Below are positions 1-12,255 of a DNA stretch of 64,000 bases, piece by piece; positions within the stretch are counted from its first letter, which is position 1; every line of letters begins with the position of its first letter. The position numbers and the translations under genes were made by a program. Below the pieces are notes generated by a model, which saw only the letters and a program-made list of their open reading frames with translations, did not search any database and was not told where the DNA came from. Location of the stretch: the NCBI GenBank assembly GCA_033239005.1, contig BSQZ01000051.1, positions 1,336,001-1,400,000 on the forward strand, given 5' to 3'. The stretch comes from Lamellibrachia satsuma. Its lineage: Eukaryota; Annelida; Polychaeta; Sabellida; Siboglinidae.

Positions 1-336
1 TGCACTGTTTCACAGACAATAGCTTCTACAAACAAACCTGTGAATGTTCCTGCTCAAAGGCACTCATGTCACATAATATTAATTTATTAAATTACCATTT
101 TACAATTTCATACGCCCTACATTCGTGTGAAACAATAATCAGGAAGGTCAACTGTGGTCTTACTCCTGGAGTCCTCTTGAATCACGCACGATGGACCATT
201 AAAAAATATTTCGTGACGTCATATGGAAAGTCAGCGTCCGTTCCATGACAACAATCCATGTCAAACTGTTGCGATATACTGATCGAGCAAAGACGTGAAG
301 GAAGCACCCATGGATCGCTAAATCTAGGGTTCGGAT
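1..336. other. No recognised feature
   Basis: I see no coding pattern, tandem repeat or recognisable element here. It flanks the 3' side of the minus-strand leucine-rich-repeat relic. Confidence 0.4.
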
Positions 337-1150
337 CTACGGGTTACCCGAAAGGTCAAATTCTCTTAGTTCGGCTAAACAATGTTTTTTCGTTAAATAT
401 ACACCAATTATTTTGTTTTTCTTAATGCTAAGTCTGCGGATTTTGTTCCAGAACGGACTATACAAATCGGATATATCGAGTACGATGTATTTGTCTCGCT
501 GTATAACATCCAATATAACAGTATCGATGATCGAATTCTCTGTCTGCCCAAGTGCAGCGATGGTTTTCTTGAAGCCCAACGCCTTGTTACAGCAGAGATT
601 GAGCGATCGTAGATACGATAAGTTTGAGAGATCGCACCGGGTTCGATTCCGCTTAGACTTGTTTTTCTAAACGCAAGACTGGAGATGTTCCAACGGAGAA
701 TCTCACTCAGCATAGCGGCATCAAGTTGAATATCGTCATTACTATTACCAAAGAAATCCATTATCTTCAAGTTGGGCAACTTGCCATAAGAGGCCGGTAT
801 TGTTGCGCCTTCCGTTAACGTCAGTGACAGCACTCGTAGCTTCCTGTAGCTGTTCACTGATAAAGTAGGAAAGGAATAATTTTGCTGTGTTCCTGACATC
901 ATCAAAATCTCTAACGAATATAACTCACTGAAGATTACGGTTCAGATTCAATCTGCGCAATTTCGAGAGACAATGGAAACTTGCTTCATGCAAAGTATGC
1001 ATCGCATTGTCAGACAAATCAAGACTGCGTAAATTCGGAAGCTGGCGAAATCGTTTAATATCGCATATGTTCAATACTTCAAGAACAAACAAACAAACAA
1101 ACAAATAAATAATAACAATGACTGTCTTCAAACTAACATTTACCACGTTC
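337..1150 (-). pseudogene. Toll-like-receptor-type leucine-rich-repeat relic, frameshifted
   Basis: Read on the minus strand, three overlapping frames give one run of leucine-rich repeats. The pieces include LPNLRSLDLSDNAMHTL, LRRLNLNRN, YRKLRVLSLTL, LPNLKIMDFFGN, LSYLRSLNLCCNKALGFKK and LREFDLSGNP. This LxxLxLxxN spacing is typical of Toll-like receptor ectodomains. The frame changes near 935 (the reading ends LNRNLQ-stop, and the next frame continues SELYSLEIL) and again near 640 (after EPGAIS). A stop follows LSGNP at 337-339. No signal peptide, transmembrane segment or TIR domain is visible. The 5' side runs into an (AAAC)n-like simple repeat. It is most likely a decayed, truncated paralog of an expanded TLR family. 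Base-calling indels in an otherwise live exon cannot be excluded. Confidence 0.65.
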
Positions 1151-2705
1151 AACGTATTTTTCTCATCTTAATCTTTCACTATGGACAATTAAGTGCGGGT
1201 GAAAATGTCATCGCTACTGCAAATCAAATGTGTTTGGGCGCGTATTCACGAAAGACTTACGAATTCGTAACTCGAGTTTTTCGTAAATATGGCGCAAAAG
1301 TATCCAGGGGAGTTCACTCTTGGAATATCTGGATAAACATTATCCGCGTGCTAAATACTAAAATATGCCTGAATAATTACATAATCCACGACCATGTTGA
1401 ATCTCAGCCAACACTGGTATGCTTGCGTTATAATCTTAAATTCGCCATGTCATTTTGGTATTATAAATTTCGTAACCGTCCCGAAGGCAGCTTTGCTGTC
1501 ATTTTCAAGGAAAACTAATCCTTCTGAGAATACGGGCCCTGCTGCTTGTGTCAACGGATGACGTAACGAGTTCTTTCGAGCATAGGCCCAAATGGTATAT
1601 ACTGCGTGTTACTTATATTTTTGCTGTGCGGAGTTTTGGAATATAATATTCAATGTGTCCACCATAACCTTGTGCGCAAGGAAAGGGCTTTCGTCCCATA
1701 TGATAAAGTCGTAGAATCTGGCGATACTGTTGTAGAAATGTCCTCAATGTTTGCATCATTCTAACTCCCATCCAGGACCTTATTATTGTTATTTGGTTTG
1801 TTTATTTTACCGGAGCCCGCGGCAATGCATAAAGATGGTCACGTGTGCCACGTGCTGCGCAAAGAGAACCGGCTACGTCACACGGATGTTGAATCAACTG
1901 TTGTCATTGGCTGTCGCTAAATAAGTTGGTAACCGTATAACTATGGATAAATGTACTTAGATATTCGTGTAGGGAAACATGTCAGTATGTTGTAAACGAT
2001 TTACCTACTCATTGATGGGCTATGTTGGATAGCCATGCATTTTCTTACAATTCGAACAGTGCATCGAACATTTTTTAGTCAAGTCGTATCTTTGGGGCCA
2101 GTGTTTCGATATTGTTATGTTCAGTGGCTCGATTCGACGTCTATGTCCGATAAATGATGGGGTGTCGGTTTTTTGACGTCAACGGGACTATTGAGGAGGG
2201 TGTGACGGGAATTTCAATCTCCCACATCCCATCTATTCTGGGGGCCAACCTCCCACCTCCCTCCATTTTTATGGCAAATTTTTCACTTACTGCCACACCC
2301 CTCACGTTTCGTTCACGTACTAATTCGGTAAAACCCCACAAACTTGCAGTTCACTGTGAGCGATTATGCCTGAGCATCTTGAACGCATGTCAAATACCAA
2401 CCCCACTCAAAATCAACCCTTCCTTCACTTATCAGTGGTTATTTGAGTGGTTATTTACCACCACCGTACGACAGTCTACTTTCAACAAGCCTAGTTTCTA
2501 ATTTTCGGAAATTTAATATACTTCCACATTATAACCACAACGGCAACATTTGAAGGAATAAGCTTCGAATGTGAACGGATATGTACGAGCATTTTGTGAA
2601 CAAATTTGCTCTGTGTGTGAACAAGATTGTCTGCTGGGGTGTGAACAAATAGGCCTGGGAATCTGGGATGTGAACGGAACATAAACTGCATTCACTTTCC
2701 CATTT
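1151..2705. other. Non-coding stretch, nothing recognised
   Basis: About 1.5 kb with only short, unconvincing reading frames and no tandem repeats. It ends at the 3' tail of the minus-strand LINE. Confidence 0.35.
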
Positions 2706-4966
2706 CATTTAACAAGATTTAGCAAGATTGCCATCCAAAGCAAAGACCCATATGGCAAGTGGACAAAGAAGCCTGTGACTTATCGAGAGTCCAACATGTT
2801 GAATCTATTTGTAATCCGCGCTCCTGAAATATATGTCAACGCTGTTAGCAGTTACACAACCTGTAGATAATTTGTTCCATTCATTGACTGTCCTCTGTGA
2901 GAACGAGTACTTCCTGATATCCAGTCTACACTGATCCTTTACTAATGTTACCTCATGTTCTCTCAATATTTTCATACCCATTAAATGTCTTTAAAACTTA
3001 CATTTGCTCTCCTCTTAAGCGCCTTGTCTCTAGGGTTGTTAAACCACATTCTTTCAGTCGTTCTTCATAACTAACGTCTCTTAGTTGTGGAATCATTTTA
3101 GTTGCTCTCCTCTGTATGCGTTCAAGCATATCTATATCCTTCTTACGATATGGTCTCCAAGCTTGTATACAGTACTCTGAATGAGGCCATACTGTTGCTT
3201 TATACATATGTATAATTAGCTTTTTCTCCTTGTATGTTATATTCTCCAAACCAACCCAACAATTTGAATACCCTTTGACATTGCAATACCACGCTGCTCT
3301 GAAACTTTCATATCAGCATTTATTGTAACTCCTAAGTCATTTTCTTTTACAGTAGTAATCGTTGTTAACCATTCTAAACACTTTTGTGTTATCCGCAAAT
3401 TTCAGTACGTTGCTTGTTAAATTATCGTCCAAGTCAATGATGTATATTAAGAATAATAAAGGTTGTAATACTGATCCTTGTGGTACCCCACTCAAAACTG
3501 ATTTCCAGTTTGAAACCTCCCCATCTACTACAACACGCTGTCTTCTGTTAATCAGCCATTGTTCTATCCAGTCGATTATGCCATCCCCGATACCATAAGC
3601 TTTTAATTTAAGTAGTAATCTTTGATGTGGCACTTTGTCAAAAGCTTTCTGAAAATCTAAGTATATAATATTTACTAGTGATCCTTCGTCTATCCACTTA
3701 GTGATTTCTTCCAAAAACATAACATATTTGTTAAGCGTAACCTCGCTTTTAGGAATCCATGTTGGGGTGGATTTAATAATTTATGCCTAACAAGGAAGTC
3801 CATCATATGGTCTTTAATTAACCTTTGAAATAATTTACAAATCACTGATATTAAACTCACTGGTCTGTAATTATCTGATTTATTTCTCGAACCCTTTTTA
3901 AATAATGGCATGATGTTTGCTTCTTTCCATTCAAAAGGAACCACTCCCTCTTTTAATGTAATGACAAGTTGAACACTATTGCAAGTGGTATACTAAGTTG
4001 TGTTGCTGTTTCCATTAGTAGTTTTGGAGGAATTCCATCCGCTCCAGGTGATTTATTGTTCTTCATTGCGTTTATTTTCTTAGTCACCATTTCTGGAGCT
4101 ACAATTAACTGCCCTAAATAGCCAGACTTGACATTTAGCGTCTGGAATTAGTAATGAACTAATATCCTCTCTGGTAAACACTGAACTGAAGTATCCGTTT
4201 AGGCCTTCAGCCATTAAAAAACCTTGTGATATTATATTTCCAGCACTGCTTTCTAGTTCCAACCTTGTCTCGTTCGTTTTGTTTACTCCTTGTATATGCA
4301 TAAAACATTTGCTGTAATTTTTTATGTTACATGCTACTTTTTGTTCATAGCTTCTTTTAGATTGTCTAACTTCAGTTGTAGCTGCATTAAGTGCCTCTTT
4401 GTAATTTGTGTAGCCTTCATCCTTTCTGGTACGCCTATAAACCCTCCACATAGTTTGCTTGTACGCTATGTTTTCTAATAGCTTCTTTTGACAAGTGTTT
4501 CTTTCTAGACCGTGTTCCTTGTTTTTTAAGGGAACAAATTGATCAATGATACTCTCGATTTCATATTTTAGAATGTTCCAACATTCAATTGCGATCTTAT
4601 TCCTCAGCATGTTATTCCAATCTAGCTTTGCTAAGTATTTTCTCATAACTTTATATTCACCTTTGTGGAAGTTTCTCCTGTATTTTTTTATTTGTACTTT
4701 CTGATTTTACTTTGATGTCAAAATGTATTTGATTATGATCACTGTTACCCAATGGCTCATGTATTTTGACATTGTCCACTAATTCATTTTGTGAAGACAA
4801 AACTAAAGTTAATACATTCTCTCCCCTGGTTGGTTCTAGCACGTGTTGAGTAAGGAAGCTATCTTGAATTAAAAATAGAAACTACTGGTCCTCACTCCTG
4901 TACTCGCTAAAGATTTCCTTTGTATATGTCAGTGGTTAAAATCTCCCATTATGATACATTCCTAAA
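2706..4966 (-). mobile_element. CR1-like non-LTR retrotransposon, 5'-truncated and frameshifted
   Basis: Minus-strand pieces follow the order of a LINE ORF2. First come endonuclease remnants, with IMGDFNH near 4960-4930 and LGNSDHNQIHFDIKV near 4740. A linker at 4646-4080 follows. The reverse transcriptase then begins with KKGSRNKSDNYRPVSLISV (about 3900), followed by YLDFQKAFDKVPHQRLLLKL (about 3660), LSGVPQGSVLQPLLFLIYI, and LKFADNTKVF in place of the usual ADD catalytic motif. The C-terminal part at 3249-2998 has [20 protein letters not shown]. At least four frame changes are needed, so it is dead. The 3' end at about 2706-2730 is the short AAATCTTGTT-type tail shared by other copies in this window. 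It abuts another LINE on the opposite strand at about 4966. Confidence 0.85.
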
Positions 4967-5672
4967 ATTTCAGCCAAGATAGGAATCTTAAGATCTCTTC
5001 GTAAAATAGTACAAAACGACACTCTTAAGCATTTATATAATGCAAGAGTTCAATCCCACTTCGATTACGGAGATGTAGTATATGATTCAGCCTCAATAAC
5101 AAGCAAAACAAGACTCCAGAAACTACAATCTAGAGCTGTTAGACTCAAATCTGGGTCTAGTCCTCGACAAAGCGGAAACGTTATGTTCAAAGAGCTAGAC
5201 TGGCTATCATTACAACAAAGAAGGGATTTTCATAAATGTGTTTTTATGTACAAATGTATGAATTGTCTAGAACCACAATATATGTATGATATGTTTACAT
5301 CAAATAGTCACTCCTATAATACCAGAAATGCCGCACAGCCAAAACCACTTAAAGCCAGAACTGCCTACTATCAACGCAGTTTCAGTTTGTTCGATTTAAA
5401 GTTATAGAATAGGACATTCAAAACAGCCAGTCTATTGCAAGCTTCAAAAAGTTACTACACAAATATTTGAGTGCCACACCACCATTAAAAATATTCTCTG
5501 TTTTTATTCTATTTTTTATATTATGATTTCATTTTTAAAATATTTTAATCCTATGTACAAATGTAAAAATCTGTTGTATGATTGATACGTAATGTGTGAA
5601 TGGCTCGGACATCGAAAATAGTGTACAACTAAGTATGTTACCGAGTGAAAATAAAAGTATCAATCAATCAAT
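4967..5672 (+). mobile_element. LINE 3' fragment (L2/Rex-like RT C-terminus) with (ATCA)n tail
   Basis: The plus strand encodes the C-terminal part of a non-LTR ORF: IGILRSLRKIVQNDTLKHLY, then LDYGDVVYDSAS, LQKLQSRAVRL, and ELDWLSLQQRRDFHKCVFMY at 5189-5250, up to a stop at 5405. These match the thumb and C-terminal segment common to L2/Rex-type elements. The 3' end runs into tandem ATCA units at 5655-5680, a typical tail for such elements. The copy is strongly 5'-truncated and has at least one stop inside the presumed ORF. Confidence 0.75.
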
Positions 5673-6460
5673 TAATCAGTTACCCTTTACTCACTTCCTT
5701 TATAGCGTTTTGTATTTTTGTGTTATCCTCTTCGTTTATGTTTAGACATCGGTAAACTAATACAATAGGTTTTTCGGTTTGCAACAGTCATTTATGCATT
5801 TTTTATGTGAGATTGTTTTTGGTTGCTTTATCTTGGCGTGTCACATTACTGCGTCATGTTGCCATTGGCACAAAGATAACGCTATTCATGTTTCGCAGAC
5901 CGTTTACGCCGTTTTGGTCGCTTTGTCTAGCGCCATCACATTACTATTTATAACAGTCCAGCGGATCTGTGAAATAATGGTGACTTTCATGGTAAAAGTG
6001 TGAAACTTGGCCGAGTCATAGATCTACCCATACCAATAATTTTTGGATATTGTGCCAACGTAAAATAATCATGTGATGACCACCATCTTAGATTTCCACA
6101 TGGCTTCCACGCCAAAACATAATGTATCCCATGAATTTTCAATCCCTAGTTCATAAATGAAGTGAGTGCTAATTTCACGTTTTGGAATTAAAGACTCCAA
6201 TTTTGCAAGTTTGATTTCAATTAGAGCAGCCATTTTTTATTCCACGATGGCAACCATGCCAAATACTGATTTCTCGCACACATGCACTCACTTAAAATTA
6301 TAGGGATCCGTATCGTTAAACGGCACGGTGCGTTAAATGGACAGCCCGTTTGATTTGGCCCTGGTGGTAGCTTCAAACATGCACGTTGGTAAATCATAGA
6401 CCCATATTGTTATATTGGTCCCCAAATGGGTAGCTCATTGTGGGCCATAACAATTATGTT
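5673..6460. other. Non-coding stretch, nothing recognised
   Basis: No coding signal or repeat was seen. Confidence 0.3.
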
Positions 6461-6727
6461 ACGGAATTGTATGGGCTGCCCTATTGGGTCACACACGCCA
6501 GTACATGAATTGTATGGGCTGCCTCACTGGATGACACACGCCAGAACATGAATTGTATGGGCTGCCCAATTGGATCACACACGCTGGTACATGAATTGTA
6601 TGGGCTGCCCAATTGGATCATACACGCCAGTACATGAATTGTATGGGCTGCCCAATTGGTATAATACACGCCAGTACATGAATTGTATGGGCTGCCCAAT
6701 TGGATCACACACGCCAGTACATGAATA
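6461..6727. repeat. 43-bp minisatellite, about 6 copies
   Basis: The unit contains AATTGTATGGGCTGCCCAAT followed by a TGGATCACACACGCCAGTAC-like segment. It recurs about six times with a period of 43 bp and scattered substitutions. The minus-strand reading frame across it is a by-product of the repeat. Confidence 0.9.
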
Positions 6728-8010
6728 GCTCTGATTGACAGATGTGTTTTCAAGTCACAAACTGGCAAGTTAAGTCAAGTCTCAAGTCATCTCTCTGAAT
6801 TCCAAGTCAAGTCCCAAGTCACCGGGATTCATCAATCGTCATGATTGTCGTGATTTGTGTACGGTAATTTTGAGCGGTAAATTTAGGCGGATGCGACCTC
6901 ACCACAACATTAGTTAGTCATAATAAATACTTAATCAATGTATTCGGTGCGGTCTGTCATGTCTCGTTTTCCGTGTTTCCCTGTGTTTCGAGCCACCAGA
7001 CTTGGTGGCACGTCACAAACCTTCAAGCGTTCATTTGGAAGCATTGCCTAATCAGATTATTACTGTAATGCGCCTCTGAATGGCCACAACTGCCAGATAT
7101 ATGGCGCAGAAACAAAATGCTGTATTATTATTATTATTTGGAATTTATAAATAGCACGCAGCAGAAAACGTCAGGATGATGGACTATCAGCTTTCAACAC
7201 ATATTTTATATGACAATTAATTTTGTTAATTGCAATGAGCAGATGGAGGAACATCATTAGATAACTTACAGCGATATCGTCACTGTAAGCGCGCACCCTC
7301 TGCTTCTGTTCAGCTGCGGTACTGTGCGTGACAACCGTGCGGTGTCATCTGTCAGGAGCTGCCGGTCGTACTGAATGTGGAGCAACGCTGACATGCCCGT
7401 TAGTGTTTCTTGCTTCCGCCGACCGTGACACGCTCTACTTTGGTTGCAACCTTCTTAGTTTCGTGATGTAGATGAGATGTATTAATCGTCTATAATGCCG
7501 CTGTGCGTTTCAGTTGACATGCCGGTTGACTAGTTACCCAATGTCGCGAAGGCAAACAGCGTTTGCTTTCCACTTAGATTAGTGTCAAACATGTGCATGC
7601 AGTCATTTCTATTTCTGGACGCATTCACATCGAAGAAAAGATCTACGTTCGATGGTGTAACTGGTTTTCTGCGAGACGGTACTATGTCCCGGGGAATTTC
7701 CATACAGAAATGTGTCGCAGTAAGGCCTAGTAGAATGATATATGTGTTTACTGTTGCATGTTCTCAAAATTTAGAGAAGGTAGGCAGAACAAATACTTTG
7801 ATGTGATAATACCCATTAAACCAATATCTTTGTAGTTAGTGTACCCGTGTCTAGTGACTAAATTTTATCCCCCAGGCCCAGTGTGCCAATGACTAAACAT
7901 TACCCCCTCCCCACTTTATTTGAAGGGGTAGAGGTGAGAAGAGTTGTCCAAATTGGAAAAAAAAATGTATTTACCGCTGTCCAACCTACTGTGAAGTTTT
8001 CTCATTTGAA
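6728..8010. other. Non-coding stretch; short CAAGTC-rich patch only
   Basis: A small degenerate CAAGTCAAGTCTC-like patch lies at 6750-6825. The rest shows no gene, RNA or element that I can recognise. Confidence 0.3.
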
Positions 8011-8520
8011 GACATGAACGATGATGAACTTATTTTTGAAAACTCACCAACTGAACAAGATTATCACATTTATAAATTAGTTGATATATGTTCCCATTTT
8101 TTAATTGAGCTCTTCCAACTATTCTAATTCTAATAATTTCGACTTTGAAAATTATATTGATCCACCTAAAACCTTCTACAATAATTCTACATCAAAATGT
8201 GATTATTAAACTGATTCATACTTCAATGATAATGGCTTGTCAGTCAATCATTTTAATACCAGAAGTCTTAAGGCAAGCTTACAGAAAATTAACGACTATC
8301 TACAAGAATTACATCTGAAATTTGATATCATCGCTGTATCCGAAACATGGGCTGAACTGGATGTCATAGATGATTTGAATCTAATTGACTACATTGTTTA
8401 TCATATAATTAGAGACACCCGCAAGGGTGGTCTTGTTGCAGTATATATGCGTAACGAACTAACATGCAGGCTAATAGAAACAAAAAACATGAAAGTTGAA
8501 AACCTTTTTTAATCTGTTAC
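8011..8520 (+). mobile_element. LINE 5' fragment: start of an AP-endonuclease domain
   Basis: The frame at 8237-8512 reads VNHFNTRSLKASLQKINDYL, FDIIAVSETWAELD and RDTRKGGLVAVYMRNEL. This is the N-terminal endonuclease pattern of L2/CR1-group LINEs (N-RS...N; SETW; GGG-like turn, here KGG). A short in-frame peptide with many acidic residues precedes it at 8014-8110, interrupted by stops. The domain is cut off after about 90 residues, so this is a dead fragment. Confidence 0.7.
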
Positions 8521-9309
8521 GGTAGAACTAGCCATAAATGATCACACTTCAGAACCCCTGGTTCAAATTTAGATATATTTTGTGAAAAAAATATAACATA
8601 TTTTAAGTGATGCAAAAACACTCAAAACAATATTTTTGTGTGGGGATTTGAATATTGTTTTACAATGTATCACCAAAAATGAGGTGTTTAGACGCATCAT
8701 CGCGCACAGAGCAGATCTTTAGTACGAATCAACCATTCCAGTACTTCATTTTGTATCGGTCGCCATTCGGGATATAGAAATCCCCAAACATTCGATTGTA
8801 GTAAAGTAGCGCGAACCTCGCTAACAGAACTAACGTTTGCGGAAAGTGAAGTTGCTTTGATGACAGTTCATACCATGGCATGACCAGCCGTCTTGGCGCA
8901 TAATTTATTTGGTAGGCCTATTAAACAATGTGAAATGGACCCGATGGGCCGATGACGTGTAGTCTCAATACGTCCCTTTCTTCAAATGTTCGACTAATCT
9001 GTATCTTCTCCATGTTCCCGATTCCCGGGAAAACTTATCCTGTTTTCTTTCCCCATCTGGAAAGTGAGAGAAAACCCAGTCCACAAACGGCGAAGTCTTG
9101 CAGAATCACGCGTTGTGTCCGACTGGAATCTAGCCTCGATCATCCAGGCTCCGCGTTGTGCCGCCACCGTCTGTTGCACACATCTTCGCCTGGATGCAGA
9201 AGTGGGGTTCTTATTGTGACGGAAATTATGCATGCGCACAGATCTTGGGCGCATACATAATTAGCTAATTACGATGTCACCCGGGCATTTGACAAATTCA
9301 TAGAATAAG
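8521..9309. other. Non-coding stretch, nothing recognised
   Basis: Open frames of about 100 codons overlap on both strands at 8952-9260. They show no family signature, and I treat them as chance. Confidence 0.3.
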
Positions 9310-11276
9310 ACTTAACTTTTATCAGTTGATACGATGCAATTCGAAGATCTTTGTGACAAAAGAAGGGAATTGAAAAGGAGAAAATGTGATCCTGAAGGTG
9401 CAGCAAAATACAGAGAAGTCAACAAGAAGATCAAACAAGATATGAGAAGAGCAAAAGATAACTGGATAGCAGAACAGTGCTGTGAAATGGAAGACAGCTT
9501 GGGCAAGAACAACAGCAAGAAGGCTTATCAAATAGTGAAAGACCTGACATCAGTGAAGAAAGGGAGAACTACTACTATCCAAGACAAATCAGGGAAATGC
9601 CTGACAGAAGAACAGCAGATCCTCAATCGATGGACAGAATACTGCTCAGAACTGTACAGCCACAACACCAACGGAGACCCAGTAGTACTAAACTGTCCAC
9701 AGACTACTGAAGAGGACGACTACCCCATTCTTCGTGAGGAAGTAGAGGCTGCAGTAAAGTATCTGAAAAAAGGAAAGTCAGCTGGAATTGATAACATACC
9801 AGCAGAACTGGTTCAAGCTGGGGGAGAAGCCTTGATTACCACACTTACAACAATCTGCAACAAGATCTGGCAGACAGGAGAATGGCCCACCCCATGGACT
9901 CAGTCACTGATCATCACACTTCCCAAGAAAGGTAACCTACAGATGTGCCAAAACTACAGAACAATCAGCCTCATCAGCCACCCGAGCAAAGTCATGTTGA
10001 AGATACTACTCAACAGACTCAAACCCCAGGCAGAAGAGATTATCGCTGAAGAACAAGCGGGTTTTCGAGCAGGACGGAGCACCATTGAACAGATCTTCAA
10101 CCTTAGAATCCTTTGCGAGAAACACCTTCAACATCAGCAAAGCCTGTATCATGTCTTTATAGATTTCAAGAAGGCCTTTGATAAGGTATGGCATGCGGCC
10201 CTATGGGCAACCATGAGGAAGTACAACATTGGCTCCAAGCTTGTCCGAACCATTGAACACCTATATGACAATGCCACCAGTGCAGTAACCTTCAACAGCA
10301 GCATAGGAGACTGGTTTCGAACAACTGTTGGAGTTCGACAAGGATGCCTACTATCACCAACGCTCTTCAACATTTTTCTGGAAAGGATAATGACTGATGC
10401 CTTAGAAAACCATCAAGGCACTGTCAGCATTGGAGGCAGGACAATCACCAACCTTCGTTTTGCTGACGACATCGACGGCCTAGCAGGAGATGAACAAGAA
10501 CCAGTCAATTTAGTGGAGCGCCTTGAGAAAGCATCTTCATCATACGGCATGGAGATCAGTGCCGAAAAGACCAAACTGATGACAAACAGCACACAAGGCA
10601 TCAGCACAGAGGTCAAAGTTAATGGACAGAGACTTGAGGCAGTAACAAGCTTCAGGTACTTGGGATCAATTATCACAGATGAGGGTTCCAAACCGGAGAT
10701 ACTTGCCAGGATTGCACAGACAACAGCAGCATTAACAAGGTTGAAACCCTTATGGAACGACAGAAACATCACGGTCAGTTCGAAAATAAGGCTGATGCGC
10801 TCCCTTGTCATGTCCATCTTTCTGTACGCTTGTGAAACATGGACCCTTTCAGCAGACCTACAGAAGAGGATACAAGCCATGGAAATGAGATGGTTCCGGA
10901 AGATCTTGCACATATCATACAAAGACCATGTTACTAACGATGCTGTCCGTAACAAGATCAAACAAGCCATCGGACCATATGACGACCTTCTTACAACAGT
11001 TAAGAAGCGTAAACTGAAGTGGTACGGTCATGTATCACGATCATGTGGCCTTGCAAAGATTATCTTGCAAGGTACCGTAAGAGGGGGGAGACGAAGAGGT
11101 AGACAGAAGAAGAGGTGGGAAGACAACATCAAAGAGTGGACAGGAATGGAGTTCGCTGACTCCCAGAGGGCTGTAGAGAACAGGGAAACGTGGAGAGAGC
11201 TGGTTAGAAAGTCATCAATGGTGCCCCAACGATCCTTACGGGTTATGGGAAAGTGAAGTGAAGAAGAAGTGAATTC
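9310..11276 (+). mobile_element. RTE/Nimb-like LINE with an intact 640-codon reverse transcriptase ORF
   Basis: One uninterrupted frame (9334-11256) carries the reverse transcriptase motifs in order. They are LKKGKSAGIDNIPAELVQAG (finger), LPKKGNLQMCQNYRTISLIS, EQAGFRAGRSTIEQIF, YHVFIDFKKAFDKVWHAALW (catalytic Asp block), VGVRQGCLLSPTLFNIFLER, then NLRFADDIDGLAGD with the FADD catalytic pair, and SFRYLGSIIT. The C-terminus has YACETWTLSADLQKRIQAME, RKLKWYGHVSRSCGLAK and a basic RGRQKKRWEDNIKEWTGMEF block. The AP-endonuclease that normally precedes RT is absent, so the copy is 5'-truncated but otherwise open. The 3' end after the stop is a short AGTGAAGAAG-like tail. Exact clade assignment would need a phylogeny. 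Confidence 0.9.
9334..11256 (+). CDS. Reverse transcriptase ORF of non-LTR retrotransposon
   Basis: The 640-residue product would copy element RNA by target-primed reverse transcription. RT motifs span roughly residues 130-430, and the FADD catalytic pair is near residue 378. The thumb and C-terminal basic region span about 430-640. There is no stop or frameshift, which contrasts with the other LINE pieces in the window and suggests fairly recent insertion. Without an endonuclease domain it cannot be an autonomous element. The ATG at 9334 is simply the first in frame; the true ORF probably began upstream in the lost 5' part. Confidence 0.85.
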   Translation: MQFEDLCDKRRELKRRKCDPEGAAKYREVNKKIKQDMRRAKDNWIAEQCCEMEDSLGKNNSKKAYQIVKDLTSVKKGRTTTIQDKSGKCLTEEQQILNRWTEYCSELYSHNTNGDPVVLNCPQTTEEDDYPILREEVEAAVKYLKKGKSAGIDNIPAELVQAGGEALITTLTTICNKIWQTGEWPTPWTQSLIITLPKKGNLQMCQNYRTISLISHPSKVMLKILLNRLKPQAEEIIAEEQAGFRAGRSTIEQIFNLRILCEKHLQHQQSLYHVFIDFKKAFDKVWHAALWATMRKYNIGSKLVRTIEHLYDNATSAVTFNSSIGDWFRTTVGVRQGCLLSPTLFNIFLERIMTDALENHQGTVSIGGRTITNLRFADDIDGLAGDEQEPVNLVERLEKASSSYGMEISAEKTKLMTNSTQGISTEVKVNGQRLEAVTSFRYLGSIITDEGSKPEILARIAQTTAALTRLKPLWNDRNITVSSKIRLMRSLVMSIFLYACETWTLSADLQKRIQAMEMRWFRKILHISYKDHVTNDAVRNKIKQAIGPYDDLLTTVKKRKLKWYGHVSRSCGLAKIILQGTVRGGRRRGRQKKRWEDNIKEWTGMEFADSQRAVENRETWRELVRKSSMVPQRSLRVMGK

Positions 11277-12255
11277 GAATTAACTTTAAACTTTAATATA
11301 TTGACACAACTTTCCAACTGAAAAGTTAAATCAGGCAAATAAAAAGGTTTCGTATAGAATCTCGATAACGACGCTGATTGGTTGTTGGCGCTTCACAGGA
11401 ATGCCTACGCAGAATGGAGTGGTGACAGTGGATAACAACGAGACCACGCCTCTGAGGCCAGACTCTCTTCTCGGCGAATTCATGAAGGCGAGCGAGAGTC
11501 GGATAAGCGAGAAGATTATGCCGCCATCTTGCGTTCGATGCACTTCCCATTGCTGTTGATTTTTGTTCGTCCTACGAAGACGAGCATATGGCAACACACT
11601 GACACAGTGGATTCAACCTTCGTCTTCTATGTCAATATATTGGCATAGACGAGAGTCTAATGCTAACGCAATTCAATTACCATGCATAATAGTATGTCGA
11701 TTAATATATCATTTAACATTTAACTGAGTGCGTATTGCGAATTAAAGGAATGTAGGCCTACAACGATTTTCATTGGTTAAATGAACGGCTGTTTATCAGA
11801 CACTGCAAAACTGACGTTTTTCAACAGTTGATTAATTCGTTTGTCCAATTCCCGTTTTAGTAAATTTCTGACTTTAGCTGTTAAATATGCCACAGCAATA
11901 CATATTACAACACGAAGGATAGCATTGTTAATTTAGAAGTATTTTGAGATCGAAAAAATAGAGAATTTTAACATATTGTTTATACGAGACCACTAACTAT
12001 AGCTGCGTATCAGTTAACCATATTCTTCTTAAAAACACGTCTCGCGTTGGTAACCGTGGAGTGGACTCGTTGCTTTGTAGATGTCAACTGTTTGCACGAT
12101 ATGGTCGTGTGAAGGCGCGGATGGCGTGAAGCATGAGTGCATGGGCGCGGCTTGGAGTCGGTCAAGTATTAACACATCATCGACGCTTCTGTCGAGAGAA
12201 TCCACTACGTCAGTTGCGCTGCGATCGTGCGTCAAGGTTACGTAACGCCATTTTT
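11277..12255. other. Non-coding stretch, nothing recognised
   Basis: No coding signal or tandem repeat was found. Confidence 0.3.

Noticed and set aside
7582..7806. 74-codon frame after a CpG-rich stretch
   Set aside because: No supporting motif or splice-phase partner.
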